From Kitasatospora aureofaciens (GTDB lineage: Bacteria; Actinomycetota; Actinomycetes; Streptomycetales; Streptomycetaceae): 64,000 nt of DNA. Shown one piece after another: positions 39,349-47,216 of the stretch. The stretch is from assembly GCF_001188955.3 (NCBI RefSeq), contig NZ_JPRF03000017.1:119756-183755 (forward strand), in the 5' to 3' direction. A model generated the notes under the pieces. The model was not told the origin of the DNA. It saw nothing but the letters and a program-made list of their open reading frames with translations, and made no database searches. The position numbers and the translations under genes are program-made. Numbering within the stretch: the stretch's first letter is position 1; every line of letters begins with the position of its first letter.

Positions 39349-39422
39349 GCGGGCGTAGTTTAATGGTAGAACATGAGCTTCCCAAGCTTAGAGCGCGAGT
39401 TCGATTCTCGTCGCCCGCTCCA
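39349..39422 (+). tRNA. tRNA-Gly (anticodon CCC)
   Basis: A full cloverleaf has acceptor GCGGGCG/CGCCCGC, anticodon loop TTCCCAA and T-arm GAGTTCGATTCTC. The 3' CCA is encoded (39420-39422), unlike the two GCC copies. It reads GGG codons. Confidence 0.97.
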
Positions 39423-39428
39423 CTATCG

Positions 39429-39464
39429 AAAGCCGCAGGTCATCTGACCTGCGGCTTTTTTGTT
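39429..39464 (+). terminator. Intrinsic terminator of tRNA-Gly(CCC)
   Basis: A 14-bp stem (AAAGCCGCAGGTCA, 39429-39442) closes on a 2-nt loop with 39445-39458 and runs into a T-rich tract. It is a textbook intrinsic terminator. Confidence 0.95.
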
Positions 39465-39468
39465 TTGT

Positions 39469-39507
39469 GCGGTCGGCGGTCGGCGGTCGGCGGTCGGCTG
39501 GCGGTCG
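39469..39507. repeat. 4 x 7-bp tandem repeat (GCGGTCG)
   Basis: Four exact GCGGTCG heptamers (39469-39496), a GCTG interruption and a fifth copy (39501-39507) end 11 bp past the stop of the leftward hydrolase gene. Confidence 0.9.
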
Positions 39508-39518
39508 GCCGAGGCAGG

Positions 39519-40301
39519 TCAGGCGGCGGCGAGGAAGTCGCGGACGGTCTTGACGAAGGCGGCGGGCTCCTCGGCGGGGGCGATGTGGCCGGTGTCGAAC
39601 TCGGCGTAGGTGCTGGTGGGGAGCGCGGCGTGGAGACGGCGGGTGTTCTCCACCGGGACGGTGGCGTCCTGGGTGCAGCCGATGACCAGGGTGGGGGCCT
39701 GGACGCGGGGGAGGAGCGGGGCGAGGTCCAGGGCGAGGTCGAGGGCGATGTGGCGCAGGGTGCCGGGGGTCGGCTGCATGTAGGAGGTGTTGGCCTCGAC
39801 GGCCTCGCGGCCGATGCGGTTCAGGAAGCCGCGGCTGAAGGCGGTGAGGGTGGCGTAGCGGCCGAAGGCGGTGGGGTCGTCGGCGAGGGAGAGCCAGGTG
39901 GCCATGGAGAGCCGGAGGTACTCGTCCTGTTCGGCGCTGATCCAGCCGGCCGTGGCGATCAGGCGGCGGACCTGGTCGGGCCGTAGGGCGGCGGCCGCGG
40001 TGGCGACGACCGCGCCGAGTGAGAAGCCGAGGAGGTCGACGGGCCCGCGGCCCGCGTCGTCGATCACGGCGTTGACCTGCTCGGCGAGGGTTTCCAGGGT
40101 GAGCGGGGCGCCGTCGTCCTCGGCGGCCTCGCTGCCGGAGAGGTCGGGCAGCAGGACGGTGTAGCGGTCGGTGAAGGCGTCCAGCATGGCGTCCCACATG
40201 CCGGAGCCGGGGCCGGTGCCGTGGACCAGGAGGAGGGTGTCGGGGCCGTCGCCGACGATGCGGTAGGGGATGCAGGCGGTGCCGACGGTGATGGTGGGCA
40301 T
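39519..40301 (-). CDS. Alpha/beta hydrolase
   Basis: This 260-residue alpha/beta-fold hydrolase has oxyanion-hole HGTG near residue 28, nucleophile Ser94 in GFSLGA, Asp212 in GCTQDATVP and His239 in TGHIAP, a complete catalytic triad. Substrate is unknown; it is probably a small ester or lactone. ATG 40301 has SD GGAGGAACC-type purines. An inverted repeat (40380-40412) lies in its upstream region. Confidence 0.9.
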   Translation of the reverse strand: MPTITVGTACIPYRIVGDGPDTLLLVHGTGPGSGMWDAMLDAFTDRYTVLLPDLSGSEAAEDDGAPLTLETLAEQVNAVIDDAGRGPVDLLGFSLGAVVATAAAALRPDQVRRLIATAGWISAEQDEYLRLSMATWLSLADDPTAFGRYATLTAFSRGFLNRIGREAVEANTSYMQPTPGTLRHIALDLALDLAPLLPRVQAPTLVIGCTQDATVPVENTRRLHAALPTSTYAEFDTGHIAPAEEPAAFVKTVRDFLAAA

Positions 40302-40379
40302 GGCGGGGTTCCTCCGGTTGGTTCTGGATCGGCTCTGGGCCGGGGCCTCGGGGGCTTTGGCGGCTCGGGAAGTAAACTA

Positions 40380-40412
40380 CACGGTGCAGATCAGTGGTTC
40401 AACTGCACCGTG
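40380..40412. promoter_or_regulatory. Inverted repeat upstream of the hydrolase gene
   Basis: CACGGTGCAG-N13-CTGCACCGTG has perfect 10-bp arms in a locally A/T-richer stretch between divergent genes, 79 bp upstream of the hydrolase start. It is a probable operator for a TetR-like or similar regulator not encoded next to it. Confidence 0.6.
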
Positions 40413-40522
40413 CAGTGCAATTCAGGGAGTCGCATCGGCGGAACTGTCCGTGCCCGACCGCCGTCCAAGGAGTGACGGAATGCCTGCCCGGGTTGAACGC
40501 CGGGAGGAGTACGGAGGGCCCT

Positions 40523-41104
40523 GTGCAGTCAGGTGGTGCCGAGCTGAACCTCGGATGTCCGGGCGGCTTCCGCAGCGGCGCGTCGGCCGCGCCGGACTGG
40601 TGGCCGGTGCTGGCCCCGGATGTGACGGTCGATCAACTCGACGCGGCGGAGCACTGCGAGGCGCTGCTCCGGGACACGATGGGCGCCGTCAGGCCGGCTC
40701 CGGTATGGCGGGAGACGGTGCCGCGGGCGGGGGTGCGGCTGTCCGCGCCGGGGCGGCGGGAGCCGGAGGTGCTCTGGTACGTCACCCGGGGGCGGGATGT
40801 GCTCACCGTCGTATCGCCGGGCCGGCGGCGGGAGTTGGCGGCGATGGTGGAGCGTCAGTGGCGGCGGCGCGGGTGGACGATCACCTCGCTGAATGCGGGG
40901 CGGGACCGGCCGGGCGTCGCGGCCACCACTCGGTACGGCTCCCAACTGGTGCTGTGTTTCGGTGAGTTCGGCGAGATCCGGTTGACCGCGAGCTTGCTCG
41001 GCGTCGCCTGCTCGGAGCGGGTGCCCGCACTGCCGGGTGCCGGTGAGCCGGACCCCGCGGCGCTGCCCCATGTGCACTGCTCGTACTGGAGCGCGCTGGT
41101 GTGA
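40523..41104 (+). CDS. Hypothetical protein
   Basis: This 193-residue protein of no recognised family contains WPVLAPDVTVDQLDAAEHCEALLRD near its start. It also has two short Arg-rich segments (RGRDVLTVVSPGRRRELAAMV, RQWRRRGWTI) and LVLCFGEFGEIRLTASLLG near the middle. It has no signal peptide or membrane helix. GTG 40523 was chosen because GGAGG lies 6 bp upstream. Codon bias is that of a real gene. Confidence 0.65.
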   Translation: MQSGGAELNLGCPGGFRSGASAAPDWWPVLAPDVTVDQLDAAEHCEALLRDTMGAVRPAPVWRETVPRAGVRLSAPGRREPEVLWYVTRGRDVLTVVSPGRRRELAAMVERQWRRRGWTITSLNAGRDRPGVAATTRYGSQLVLCFGEFGEIRLTASLLGVACSERVPALPGAGEPDPAALPHVHCSYWSALV

Positions 41105-41570
41105 CCGGGGGAGGCGTGGAGCGAGTCCCCCCGGACCCGCTCCACGCCGCCTCGTCGCGCGGCTTCGGCGCTGCCGCTCCCCCCGACACCCCGGCCAACC
41201 CCGCCGTCCCCCCTGGCCTTACCCTCCGGCGAGAGCGTCCGCACAGACCCCGGCGAGCCCCCACCTCCGGGGGCGTCGTTGATCTCACGCTAACAAACCG
41301 CGTGGTTGGTTTGTCAATAGTGAGATCCACGAAAAATCCACAATCGTGGCGGTCCGGTCGGGCCGGGGTGATGGGCGTCCCACCACGCATTTGGGGGTTC
41401 GTCAGGCCGTTCGCGGTAGTGCCGCACGCCTGGGGCACGGAAGATCGTGCGGCCTGGAATCCGACATTCCATGCATCATGTCACCACGGAGTGACACCGC
41501 GCGAGTGCCCAGCGCAGTGAGTGGCGGGGTGGACGACAGGTCGGACGGGCCCCGCCGGCGGCCCGCGCGC
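41105..41570. other. Intergenic region with nested A/T-rich inverted repeats
   Basis: No gene is supported in these 466 bp. GATCTCAC/GTGAGATC (41281-41288 and 41320-41327) encloses ACAAACC/GGTTTGT (41293-41299 and 41308-41314). The stretch is strikingly less GC-rich than its flanks and could be an operator or a promoter. A further dyad TGTCAC/GTGACA lies near 41479-41494. Confidence 0.5.
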
Positions 41571-42272
41571 TCAGCGCAGCAGTCGGCGCTCCTTGGCCAC
41601 CGCCACCGCTCCCGCCCGGGTGTCCACGCCCAACTTGTCGTAGATCCGCCCCAGATGGGTCTTCACCGTCGCCTCGCTGATGAACAGCGTCCGGGCGATC
41701 TCCCGGTTGCCCAGCCCCTGTGCCAGCTGTTCGAGGATGTCCTGCTCGCGCTCGGTGAGCTGCGGCGAGGGCGCCCGCATCTGCGCCATCACCCGGGAGG
41801 CGACCGGCGGCGAGAGCACCGTCCGGCCCTGCGCGGCCGCGTGGACGGCGGCGAACAGTTCCTCCGGCCGTTCGGCCTTCAGCAGGTAGCCGGTGGCGCC
41901 CGCGGCGATGGCCCGGGTGATGTCGGCGTCGGTGTCGTAGGTGGTGAGCACCAGGACGTGCGGTCCGCCGGGGGCGGCGGTGATCCGACGGGTGGCCTCC
42001 ACGCCGTCGATGCCGTCGCCGAGTTGGAGGTCCATCAGCACGACCTGCGGCGCCAGTTCGGCGGCCAGCGCGACGGCCTCCTCGCCGGTGCTCGCCTCGC
42101 CGACCACCTCGATGTCGCCCGCGCTGGCGAGCAGCGCCAGCAGGCCCGCCCGCACCACCGCGTGGTCGTCGCAGACCAGCAGCCGGACGGCCGACGGGCC
42201 CGGCGCCGTACCGGAGGCACCGCTCGGCGCACCGCCCGGTGCGTCGTTCGGAGTGTTGCGCGCTGCGTTCAT
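41571..42272 (-). CDS. senR: NarL/LuxR-family response regulator (SenR-like)
   Basis: This 233-residue protein has a receiver domain (about 28-145) with acidic pocket DD (35-36) and phospho-acceptor Asp81 (VVLMDLQLGDG). A C-terminal LuxR HTH (about 170-230, LTEREQDILEQLAQGLGNREIA) follows. The start is after an Ala/Gly-rich 28-residue leader. It overlaps the kinase gene by 4 bp. The pairing with an HbpS-like gene across the promoter region matches the HbpS-SenS-SenR system of Streptomyces, so the symbol is by analogy. Confidence 0.85.
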   Translation of the reverse strand: MNAARNTPNDAPGGAPSGASGTAPGPSAVRLLVCDDHAVVRAGLLALLASAGDIEVVGEASTGEEAVALAAELAPQVVLMDLQLGDGIDGVEATRRITAAPGGPHVLVLTTYDTDADITRAIAAGATGYLLKAERPEELFAAVHAAAQGRTVLSPPVASRVMAQMRAPSPQLTEREQDILEQLAQGLGNREIARTLFISEATVKTHLGRIYDKLGVDTRAGAVAVAKERRLLR

Positions 42273-43501
42273 CGCTGCTCCAGGGGGATCGCGGCGGACA
42301 CCACGGTGCCCTCGCCGGGGGTGCTCTCCACCGTCAGCGTGCCACCCAGCTGCCGCAGCCGGGCGCGCATGGCCGGCAGCCCGTACCCGCGGGCGCCGCC
42401 GGAGGCGCGCCGGTCCCCGGCCGAGGGGTCGAAGCCCTGTCCGTCGTCGGCGATGTCCAGCACGGCCTGGTCGCCGAGGAAGGAGAGCGTGATCGCGGCC
42501 GCCGAAGCCCCGGCGTGCTCGCGGACGTTGGCCAGCGCCCCCTGGGCGATCCGCAGCAGCGCGGACTGGACCGCCGTCGGCAGCGGGACGGGCGTGCCGT
42601 CCAGGTGGAACCGGACCGGCAGCCCGCTCTCGGCGGACTCCCGCCCGGCCAGCGCCCGCAGCGCCCCGTCGAGGGTGCCGCCGTCGGCGAGTTCGGCCGG
42701 GGCGAGGTCGCGGACGAAGCGGCGGGCCTCGGCCAGGTTGCGGGCGGCCACCTCGGCGGCGGTGCGGACGTGGGTACGGGCGGTCGCCGGGTCGGTGTCC
42801 CAGGTGCGGTCGGCGGCCTGCAGCAGCATCTGCTGGCTGGACAGGCCCTGCGCCAGGGTGTCGTGGATCTCCATCGCCAGCCGCTCGCGCTCGGCGAGCG
42901 TGCCCTCCCGCCGTTCGGTGGCGGCGAGTTTGCGCCGGGTGCGGACCAGGTCGGCGATCAGCGCGCGCTGCCGGGCGGCCTGCCGGGCCATGAACAGGAA
43001 CACCCCGGTGGCCAGCGCGGCCACCGCGGGCGGCAGCAGGACGAGTGTGGCGTCCGCCGTGCCGGGCAGCCGGATCTCGGCGATCACCACCAGCAGCGTC
43101 AGGGCCGCCACCAGCGGGATCGCCGCCTTCGCGGGCAGCGCCCGCAGCCCGGTGTAGATCAGCGGGACGGCGCACCAGGCGAAGCTCGGCGCGAGCAGCA
43201 CCAGCACCACCCAGAGCGCGACCACCAGCGCGACCGGCCACCGGCGCGGTCGGTCCGGCGCGGCCGGACGGCGGTGTTCCAGCCAGGAGGCGGTCGGCTG
43301 GGCGACGGCCAGGGCGGTGCTCAGCCCGATCACCCACGGGATCCAGGGGCTGTCGGCGTGGTGGGTGAGGTAGCGGCTGAGGGCGGCGGCGAGCAGCAGC
43401 AGGAAGGCGAAGTCCAGCAGCAGCGCCAGCCGGCCGGCGTCCGGGTTCCCGGCATCGCGACCGCCGAGGGGCGGGCCGCCGGACGGGCGGGTGTGCTGCA
43501 C
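42269..43501 (-). CDS. senS: Membrane sensor histidine kinase (SenS-like)
   Basis: This 410-residue protein has five to six N-terminal transmembrane helices (about 24-171). A HisKA_3 dimerisation domain has the phospho-acceptor His213 in AMEIHDTLAQGLSSQ, followed by an HATPase domain (N box NVREHAGA, G1 DDGQGFD, G2 GYGLPAMRARL). In the SenS family an extracellular heme-binding HbpS protein modulates the kinase under redox or iron stress. The neighbouring gene at 43891 encodes such a protein. It is transcribed ahead of the response regulator. Confidence 0.87.
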   Translation of the reverse strand: MQHTRPSGGPPLGGRDAGNPDAGRLALLLDFAFLLLLAAALSRYLTHHADSPWIPWVIGLSTALAVAQPTASWLEHRRPAAPDRPRRWPVALVVALWVVLVLLAPSFAWCAVPLIYTGLRALPAKAAIPLVAALTLLVVIAEIRLPGTADATLVLLPPAVAALATGVFLFMARQAARQRALIADLVRTRRKLAATERREGTLAERERLAMEIHDTLAQGLSSQQMLLQAADRTWDTDPATARTHVRTAAEVAARNLAEARRFVRDLAPAELADGGTLDGALRALAGRESAESGLPVRFHLDGTPVPLPTAVQSALLRIAQGALANVREHAGASAAAITLSFLGDQAVLDIADDGQGFDPSAGDRRASGGARGYGLPAMRARLRQLGGTLTVESTPGEGTVVSAAIPLEQR

Positions 43502-43890
43502 GGCTGGCTCCTGGCGCTACGGGCTCCGGACGGCGCTCGGTCGACCGTCGACTGTGGTGGCGGATCGGCGCGCACCGCGCGGCCTGCGCTTGCCGGCACC
43601 GGCCTGTGCTCGCCGGTACGGACCTGCGCCGATCCCTCGATGGTGACCCGTCCGGCCCGGTCCCGCATCAGCCGATCGGTTGACGGAGCCGTCCCCCAAC
43701 GTGCCCGGACGGTCGAGCCGGACCGTCGATGCCGCGCGCCCGGATCCGGCCGGAGGATCGAGGCAGAGCCGGGCGGTCCCCCGCCGCCCGGCCCCGAACC
43801 CCTGCGGCCGCCACGGATTCCCACGGACCCCCACGAATCCCGGTGGACCTCCGCAGGCCCGTAACCGTGATCCCGTTGAGGAGCTGGACC

Positions 43891-44451
43891 ATGAAGAAGA
43901 CCTCCGTGCGCGCCCGGGTGCTGACCGGCACCGCCGCCGTCGCCGCGCTCGCCGCCGCCGGCGTGGGCGCCGTCTCGGCCAGCGCCGAGACCACCGACAC
44001 CCCGGCCGCGCCGGCCGCCGTCAAGGTCGACACCCAGAACAAGAACCTCGCCCAGAGCACCGGTCTGAACATCGACGCCGCCACTCGCGCCGCCCAGGCC
44101 GCCCTGGACGCGGCGAACAAGGCCGGTCAGCACGTCTCGGTCGCCGTGGTCGACCGGGACGGCGTCACCCGGGTGCTGCTCAAGGGAGACGGCGCCGGCC
44201 CGCAGGCGACCGAGTCGGCCGAGCGCAAGGCCTTCACCGCGGTCTCCTGGAACGCCCCGACCTCGGAGCTGGCCAAGCGACTGGCCCAGGCCCCGAACCT
44301 GAAGGACATCCCGGGCACGCTGTTCCTGGCCGGCGGTGCACCGGCGCAGTCCAAGGGTGCCCCGGTGGCGGGCATCGGCGTCGCGGGCGCGCCCAGCGGC
44401 GACCTGGACGAGCAGTTCGCGCAGGCGGGCGTCGCCGCGCTGGCGAAGTGA
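43891..44451 (+). CDS. hbpS: HbpS-like secreted heme-binding protein (DUF336/GlcG family)
   Basis: This 186-residue protein has a signal peptide (about 1-32, MKKTSVRARVLTGTAAVAAL, cleavage near SASA) and a single heme-degrading-type domain (about 55-186). Its VDRDGVTRVLLKGDGAGPQA and ESAERKAFTAVSW segments are characteristic. HbpS binds heme and iron outside the cell and interacts with the SenS sensor kinase, encoded divergently here. ATG 43891 has SD GAGGAGC. Its 389-bp upstream region (43502-43890) is the shared promoter region and holds no other gene. Confidence 0.88.
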   Translation: MKKTSVRARVLTGTAAVAALAAAGVGAVSASAETTDTPAAPAAVKVDTQNKNLAQSTGLNIDAATRAAQAALDAANKAGQHVSVAVVDRDGVTRVLLKGDGAGPQATESAERKAFTAVSWNAPTSELAKRLAQAPNLKDIPGTLFLAGGAPAQSKGAPVAGIGVAGAPSGDLDEQFAQAGVAALAK

Positions 44452-44540
44452 CCGCGGACCGCGTGACCGCGGACCGAGTGACCGCGACCGAGTGATCCCG
44501 ACGGACTGACCACGGACCGCGTGACCGTGGCGCGGTGACC
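44448..44540. repeat. Degenerate 14-15-bp tandem array starting at the hbpS stop
   Basis: About six units of the form GTGACCGCGGACCGC start inside the last codons of hbpS (44448) and run to about 44540. The first two are nearly identical and later ones decay, consistent with successive duplication from the stop codon outwards. Confidence 0.8.
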
Positions 44541-44731
44541 CATTCGGCCGGTCGGCCGCCTCCCCGGGGCCGACCGGCCGGGCGCGTGACTCCCCGAACC
44601 GCCGCCGTGCTCCCGCCCGCAACCCCACCGTGTCCTCGTTCGGGTGAACGCGGGAGGGGTCGTCGCAGAACAGGCGATGACCCTTTGAAAAGCCGGTGTC
44701 GTTGTCAGTGCCGCGTGGCAGGCTTCCCGGT

Positions 44732-45154
44732 ATGACGGCGTGGACCCTCAACGACATCGAACGTGCGATCCGCTCCTCCTGGGGTGTCGACACCTGTGCG
44801 CCCGAGGACCTGGCCCACTGGCGTCCCGACAATCCCGCCCGCGGCCAGTGCGGGGTGACGGCCATGGTGGTGCACGACCTGCTCGGCGGCGAGCTGATGA
44901 TGGGCGAGGTGCACGTCGACGGGGTCCGGACGGACCTCCACTGGTGGAACCGTTTCGCCACCGGTGTCGAGATCGACCTCACCCGCGAGCAGTTCGGCCC
45001 GGACGAGCTGGTCGGCCCCGGTCGCCCGGTCGCCCGCCCGGCCCGCCCCGGCCGGCTCCAGGCCCAGTACGAACTGCTGCGCCACCGCGTGGTCACCGAG
45101 CTGGAGCGCGGGGCCGCCGCGAACCGGATCCGCCGCCCGGCCCGGGTCGCCTAG
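44732..45154 (+). CDS. YunG family protein
   Basis: This 140-residue cytoplasmic protein of the YunG family (unknown function) has TLNDIERAIRSSWGVDTC, NPARGQCGVTAMVVHDLLGG and HWWNRF, the conserved Cys and His positions of the family. These suggest a papain- or transglutaminase-like fold whose activity is unproven. ATG 44732 has no strong SD. Its stop lies 122 bp before the next gene. Confidence 0.8.
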   Translation: MTAWTLNDIERAIRSSWGVDTCAPEDLAHWRPDNPARGQCGVTAMVVHDLLGGELMMGEVHVDGVRTDLHWWNRFATGVEIDLTREQFGPDELVGPGRPVARPARPGRLQAQYELLRHRVVTELERGAAANRIRRPARVA

Positions 45155-45275
45155 GGCCTGTCCTGGCGCCTGGCGCAGGCCGGGCACCAGCCACCCGGCC
45201 CCGGGGGCTGCCCTGACGTACAGTCGGCCTCGGACGGACCACCGTACGGGTGGCGGCGACGACGGGAGTGCGCGG

Positions 45276-46160
45276 ATGAGCGGGGCGACGGTCGGTTTCG
45301 TGGGGCTGGGCGCGATGGGGCGGGGTATGGCAGGCAGCCTGCTGCGGGCCGGCCACGCCGTACGGGTCTGGAACCGTTCGCCCGAGCCGGTGGCCGCCCT
45401 GGTGTCCCAGGGGGCGGAGGCGGCCGGTTCGCTCGCCGAGGTGTTCGCCGCCGACACGGTGGTCTCCATGCTGGCCAACGACCAGGCGGTCGAAGGGTTG
45501 TTGCTGGACCCGGAGCTGCTGGCGGGCGCGAAGGCGACCCTGCACGTCAACATGGCCACGGTCTCGCTGGCGCTGGCCGAGCGCGCCGAGGCACTGCACG
45601 CTGAGCACGGCATCGGCTACGTCGCCGCGCCCGTCCTCGGCCGGCCCCCGGTCGCGGAGGCGGGGAAGCTCAACATCCTGGCCGCGGGCGCGCCCGAACT
45701 GCTGGACCGGGCCGAGCCGCTGTTCGCCGCGATGGGCGACCGTACCTGGCGGTTCGGTGACGCGCCCCGGCAGGCCAACACCGCCAAGATCAGCACCAAC
45801 TTCCTGCTGGCCTGCGCGATCGAGTCGATGGCCGAGGCGTGCAGCCTGGCCGAGGCCCACGGCGTGCGGCCCACCGACCTGGTGGAGATGCTCACCGGCA
45901 CGCTCTTCCCGGGGCCGATCTACTCCGGCTACGGCTCGATGGTGGCCGAACGCCGTTACGAGCCCGCCGGGTTCCGGCTGCCGCTGGGGCTCAAGGACGT
46001 CGGCCTGGCGCTGGAGGCGGGGGCCGCGCGCCACGTCCCGCTGCCGTTCGGCGGGATCCTGCGGGACGCCTTCCTGGACGCGCTGGCGCACGGCGACGGG
46101 GAGAAGGACTGGGCCGCCGTCGCCGAGGTCGCCCGCCGCCGGGCCGGACTGCCGGACTGA
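45276..46160 (+). CDS. NAD(P)-dependent beta-hydroxyacid dehydrogenase family oxidoreductase
   Basis: This 294-residue protein has a Rossmann domain beginning VGFVGLGAMGRGMAGSLLRAG (GxGxxG). The helical C-terminal domain carries the catalytic Lys region (NTAKISTNFLL). This is the 3-hydroxyisobutyrate dehydrogenase / 6-phosphogluconate-dehydrogenase-like family. APVLGRPPVAEAGKL matches the substrate-binding motif. Substrate is unknown. SD GGGAG lies 8 bp before ATG 45276. Confidence 0.88.
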   Translation: MSGATVGFVGLGAMGRGMAGSLLRAGHAVRVWNRSPEPVAALVSQGAEAAGSLAEVFAADTVVSMLANDQAVEGLLLDPELLAGAKATLHVNMATVSLALAERAEALHAEHGIGYVAAPVLGRPPVAEAGKLNILAAGAPELLDRAEPLFAAMGDRTWRFGDAPRQANTAKISTNFLLACAIESMAEACSLAEAHGVRPTDLVEMLTGTLFPGPIYSGYGSMVAERRYEPAGFRLPLGLKDVGLALEAGAARHVPLPFGGILRDAFLDALAHGDGEKDWAAVAEVARRRAGLPD

Positions 46161-46288
46161 GCGCCGCCCCGCGATCCCCACCCCGCCCGCGCCCCGAACC
46201 GACCCGGTTCGGGGCGCGGGCGCGGAATACCCGGCGCGCGGCGGGTGCTCGCACCTCTGTCCGCAGCACCCGACCGGGGGGAGTACCG

Positions 46289-46867
46289 ATGACCGTCCAG
46301 CCGTCCGGCGCCGAGGCGCCACGTCGTTTCCTGTTCCTCGACGCCAGCTCGCGCGCAGGCGGCAACTCCGAACAACTCGCCCGACTGGCCGCCGAGTCGA
46401 GCCTGCCCGAGGGTGCTGAGCAGCGCTGGCTGCGGCTCGCCGACCACCCGCTGCCGCCCTTCCAGGATCTGCGGCACACCGGTGACGGCAACTACCCGGA
46501 GCCGGTCGGCCACGAGCGGACCCTGCTGGAGGCCACCCTGGAGGCCACCGACCTGGTCTTCGTCGCGCCGGTGTACTGGTACACGCTGCCGACCACCGCC
46601 AAGCTCTACCTCGACTACTGGTCGGCCTGGTTCCGGGTGCCCGGGGTGAACTTCCGCGCCGGGATGAACGGCGGCACGCTGTGGGACGTCACCGTCCTGG
46701 CCGGAACCGAGGACAAGGCCGAGCCCATGATCGGCACGCTCAAGCTGACCGCCGAGTACATGGGGATGCGTTGGGGTGGCGCGCTGATCGGCAACGGCAC
46801 TCGTCCAGGGGACGTCCTGCGCGACGAGCGGGCGCTGATCGCGGCCAAGTCCTTCTTCTCCGGTTGA
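46289..46867 (+). CDS. NADPH-dependent FMN reductase / flavodoxin-like oxidoreductase
   Basis: This 192-residue flavodoxin-fold protein has FLDASSRAGGNSEQLARLA near the start (FMN phosphate loop). FVAPVYWYTLPTTAKLYLDYWSAW follows (about residues 90-113), typical of the NAD(P)H:FMN/quinone reductase family. ATG 46289 has SD GGGGGGAG. It lies 128 bp after the dehydrogenase and may be co-transcribed. Confidence 0.87.
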   Translation: MTVQPSGAEAPRRFLFLDASSRAGGNSEQLARLAAESSLPEGAEQRWLRLADHPLPPFQDLRHTGDGNYPEPVGHERTLLEATLEATDLVFVAPVYWYTLPTTAKLYLDYWSAWFRVPGVNFRAGMNGGTLWDVTVLAGTEDKAEPMIGTLKLTAEYMGMRWGGALIGNGTRPGDVLRDERALIAAKSFFSG

Positions 46868-46870
46868 GCC

Positions 46871-46908
46871 GGCGCCACGGCCCCGAACCGACGCCACGGC
46901 CCCGGGTG
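46871..46908. repeat. 2 x 19-bp tandem repeat after the flavodoxin stop
   Basis: G(G/A)CGCCACGGCCCCG is repeated in two adjacent 19-bp units (46871-46889 and 46890-46908), starting 3 bp after the stop. The second copy provides the left arm of the terminator. Confidence 0.8.
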
Positions 46909-46930
46909 GCATTTCGCCGATCCGGGGCCG
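46897..46930 (+). terminator. Hairpin downstream of the flavodoxin-like gene
   Basis: A 9-bp stem CGGCCCCGG (46897-46905) pairs with 46922-46930. Its left arm derives from the duplicated post-stop repeat. The remaining bases to 47216 hold no supported gene. Confidence 0.65.
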
Positions 46931-47216
46931 ACTGACGTATTCAGGCCATCGGGGGCCGTGCGGTACCGTCCCCCTGGGCGTGTACCCGTCACTCTGTGGT
47001 CATCTTTCGGCGAAGAGCAAAAGCCCTGTCGAAGGACGGAGTTGGACGATTCGGGCGCCCTGGCCCCGATAGTGCGTCACAGCGGGGCACCTGCCTTCCG
47101 GAGTGGCTGGATCGTTCGGTACTCTCCGTCGGACTTTCAGCTTCGCGGGGGGTTCGCGGCGTCTGCGGCCGCCCCCTCGCGCCCGGGCCTCGCCCGGACA
47201 CTTCCGTGAGGTCTCT

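Noticed and set aside
47103..47216. Upstream GTG start for the LAXTG protein
   Set aside because: It would bury the signal peptide behind 38 Arg-rich residues; TTG 47217 with a GAGG SD gives a normal signal peptide.
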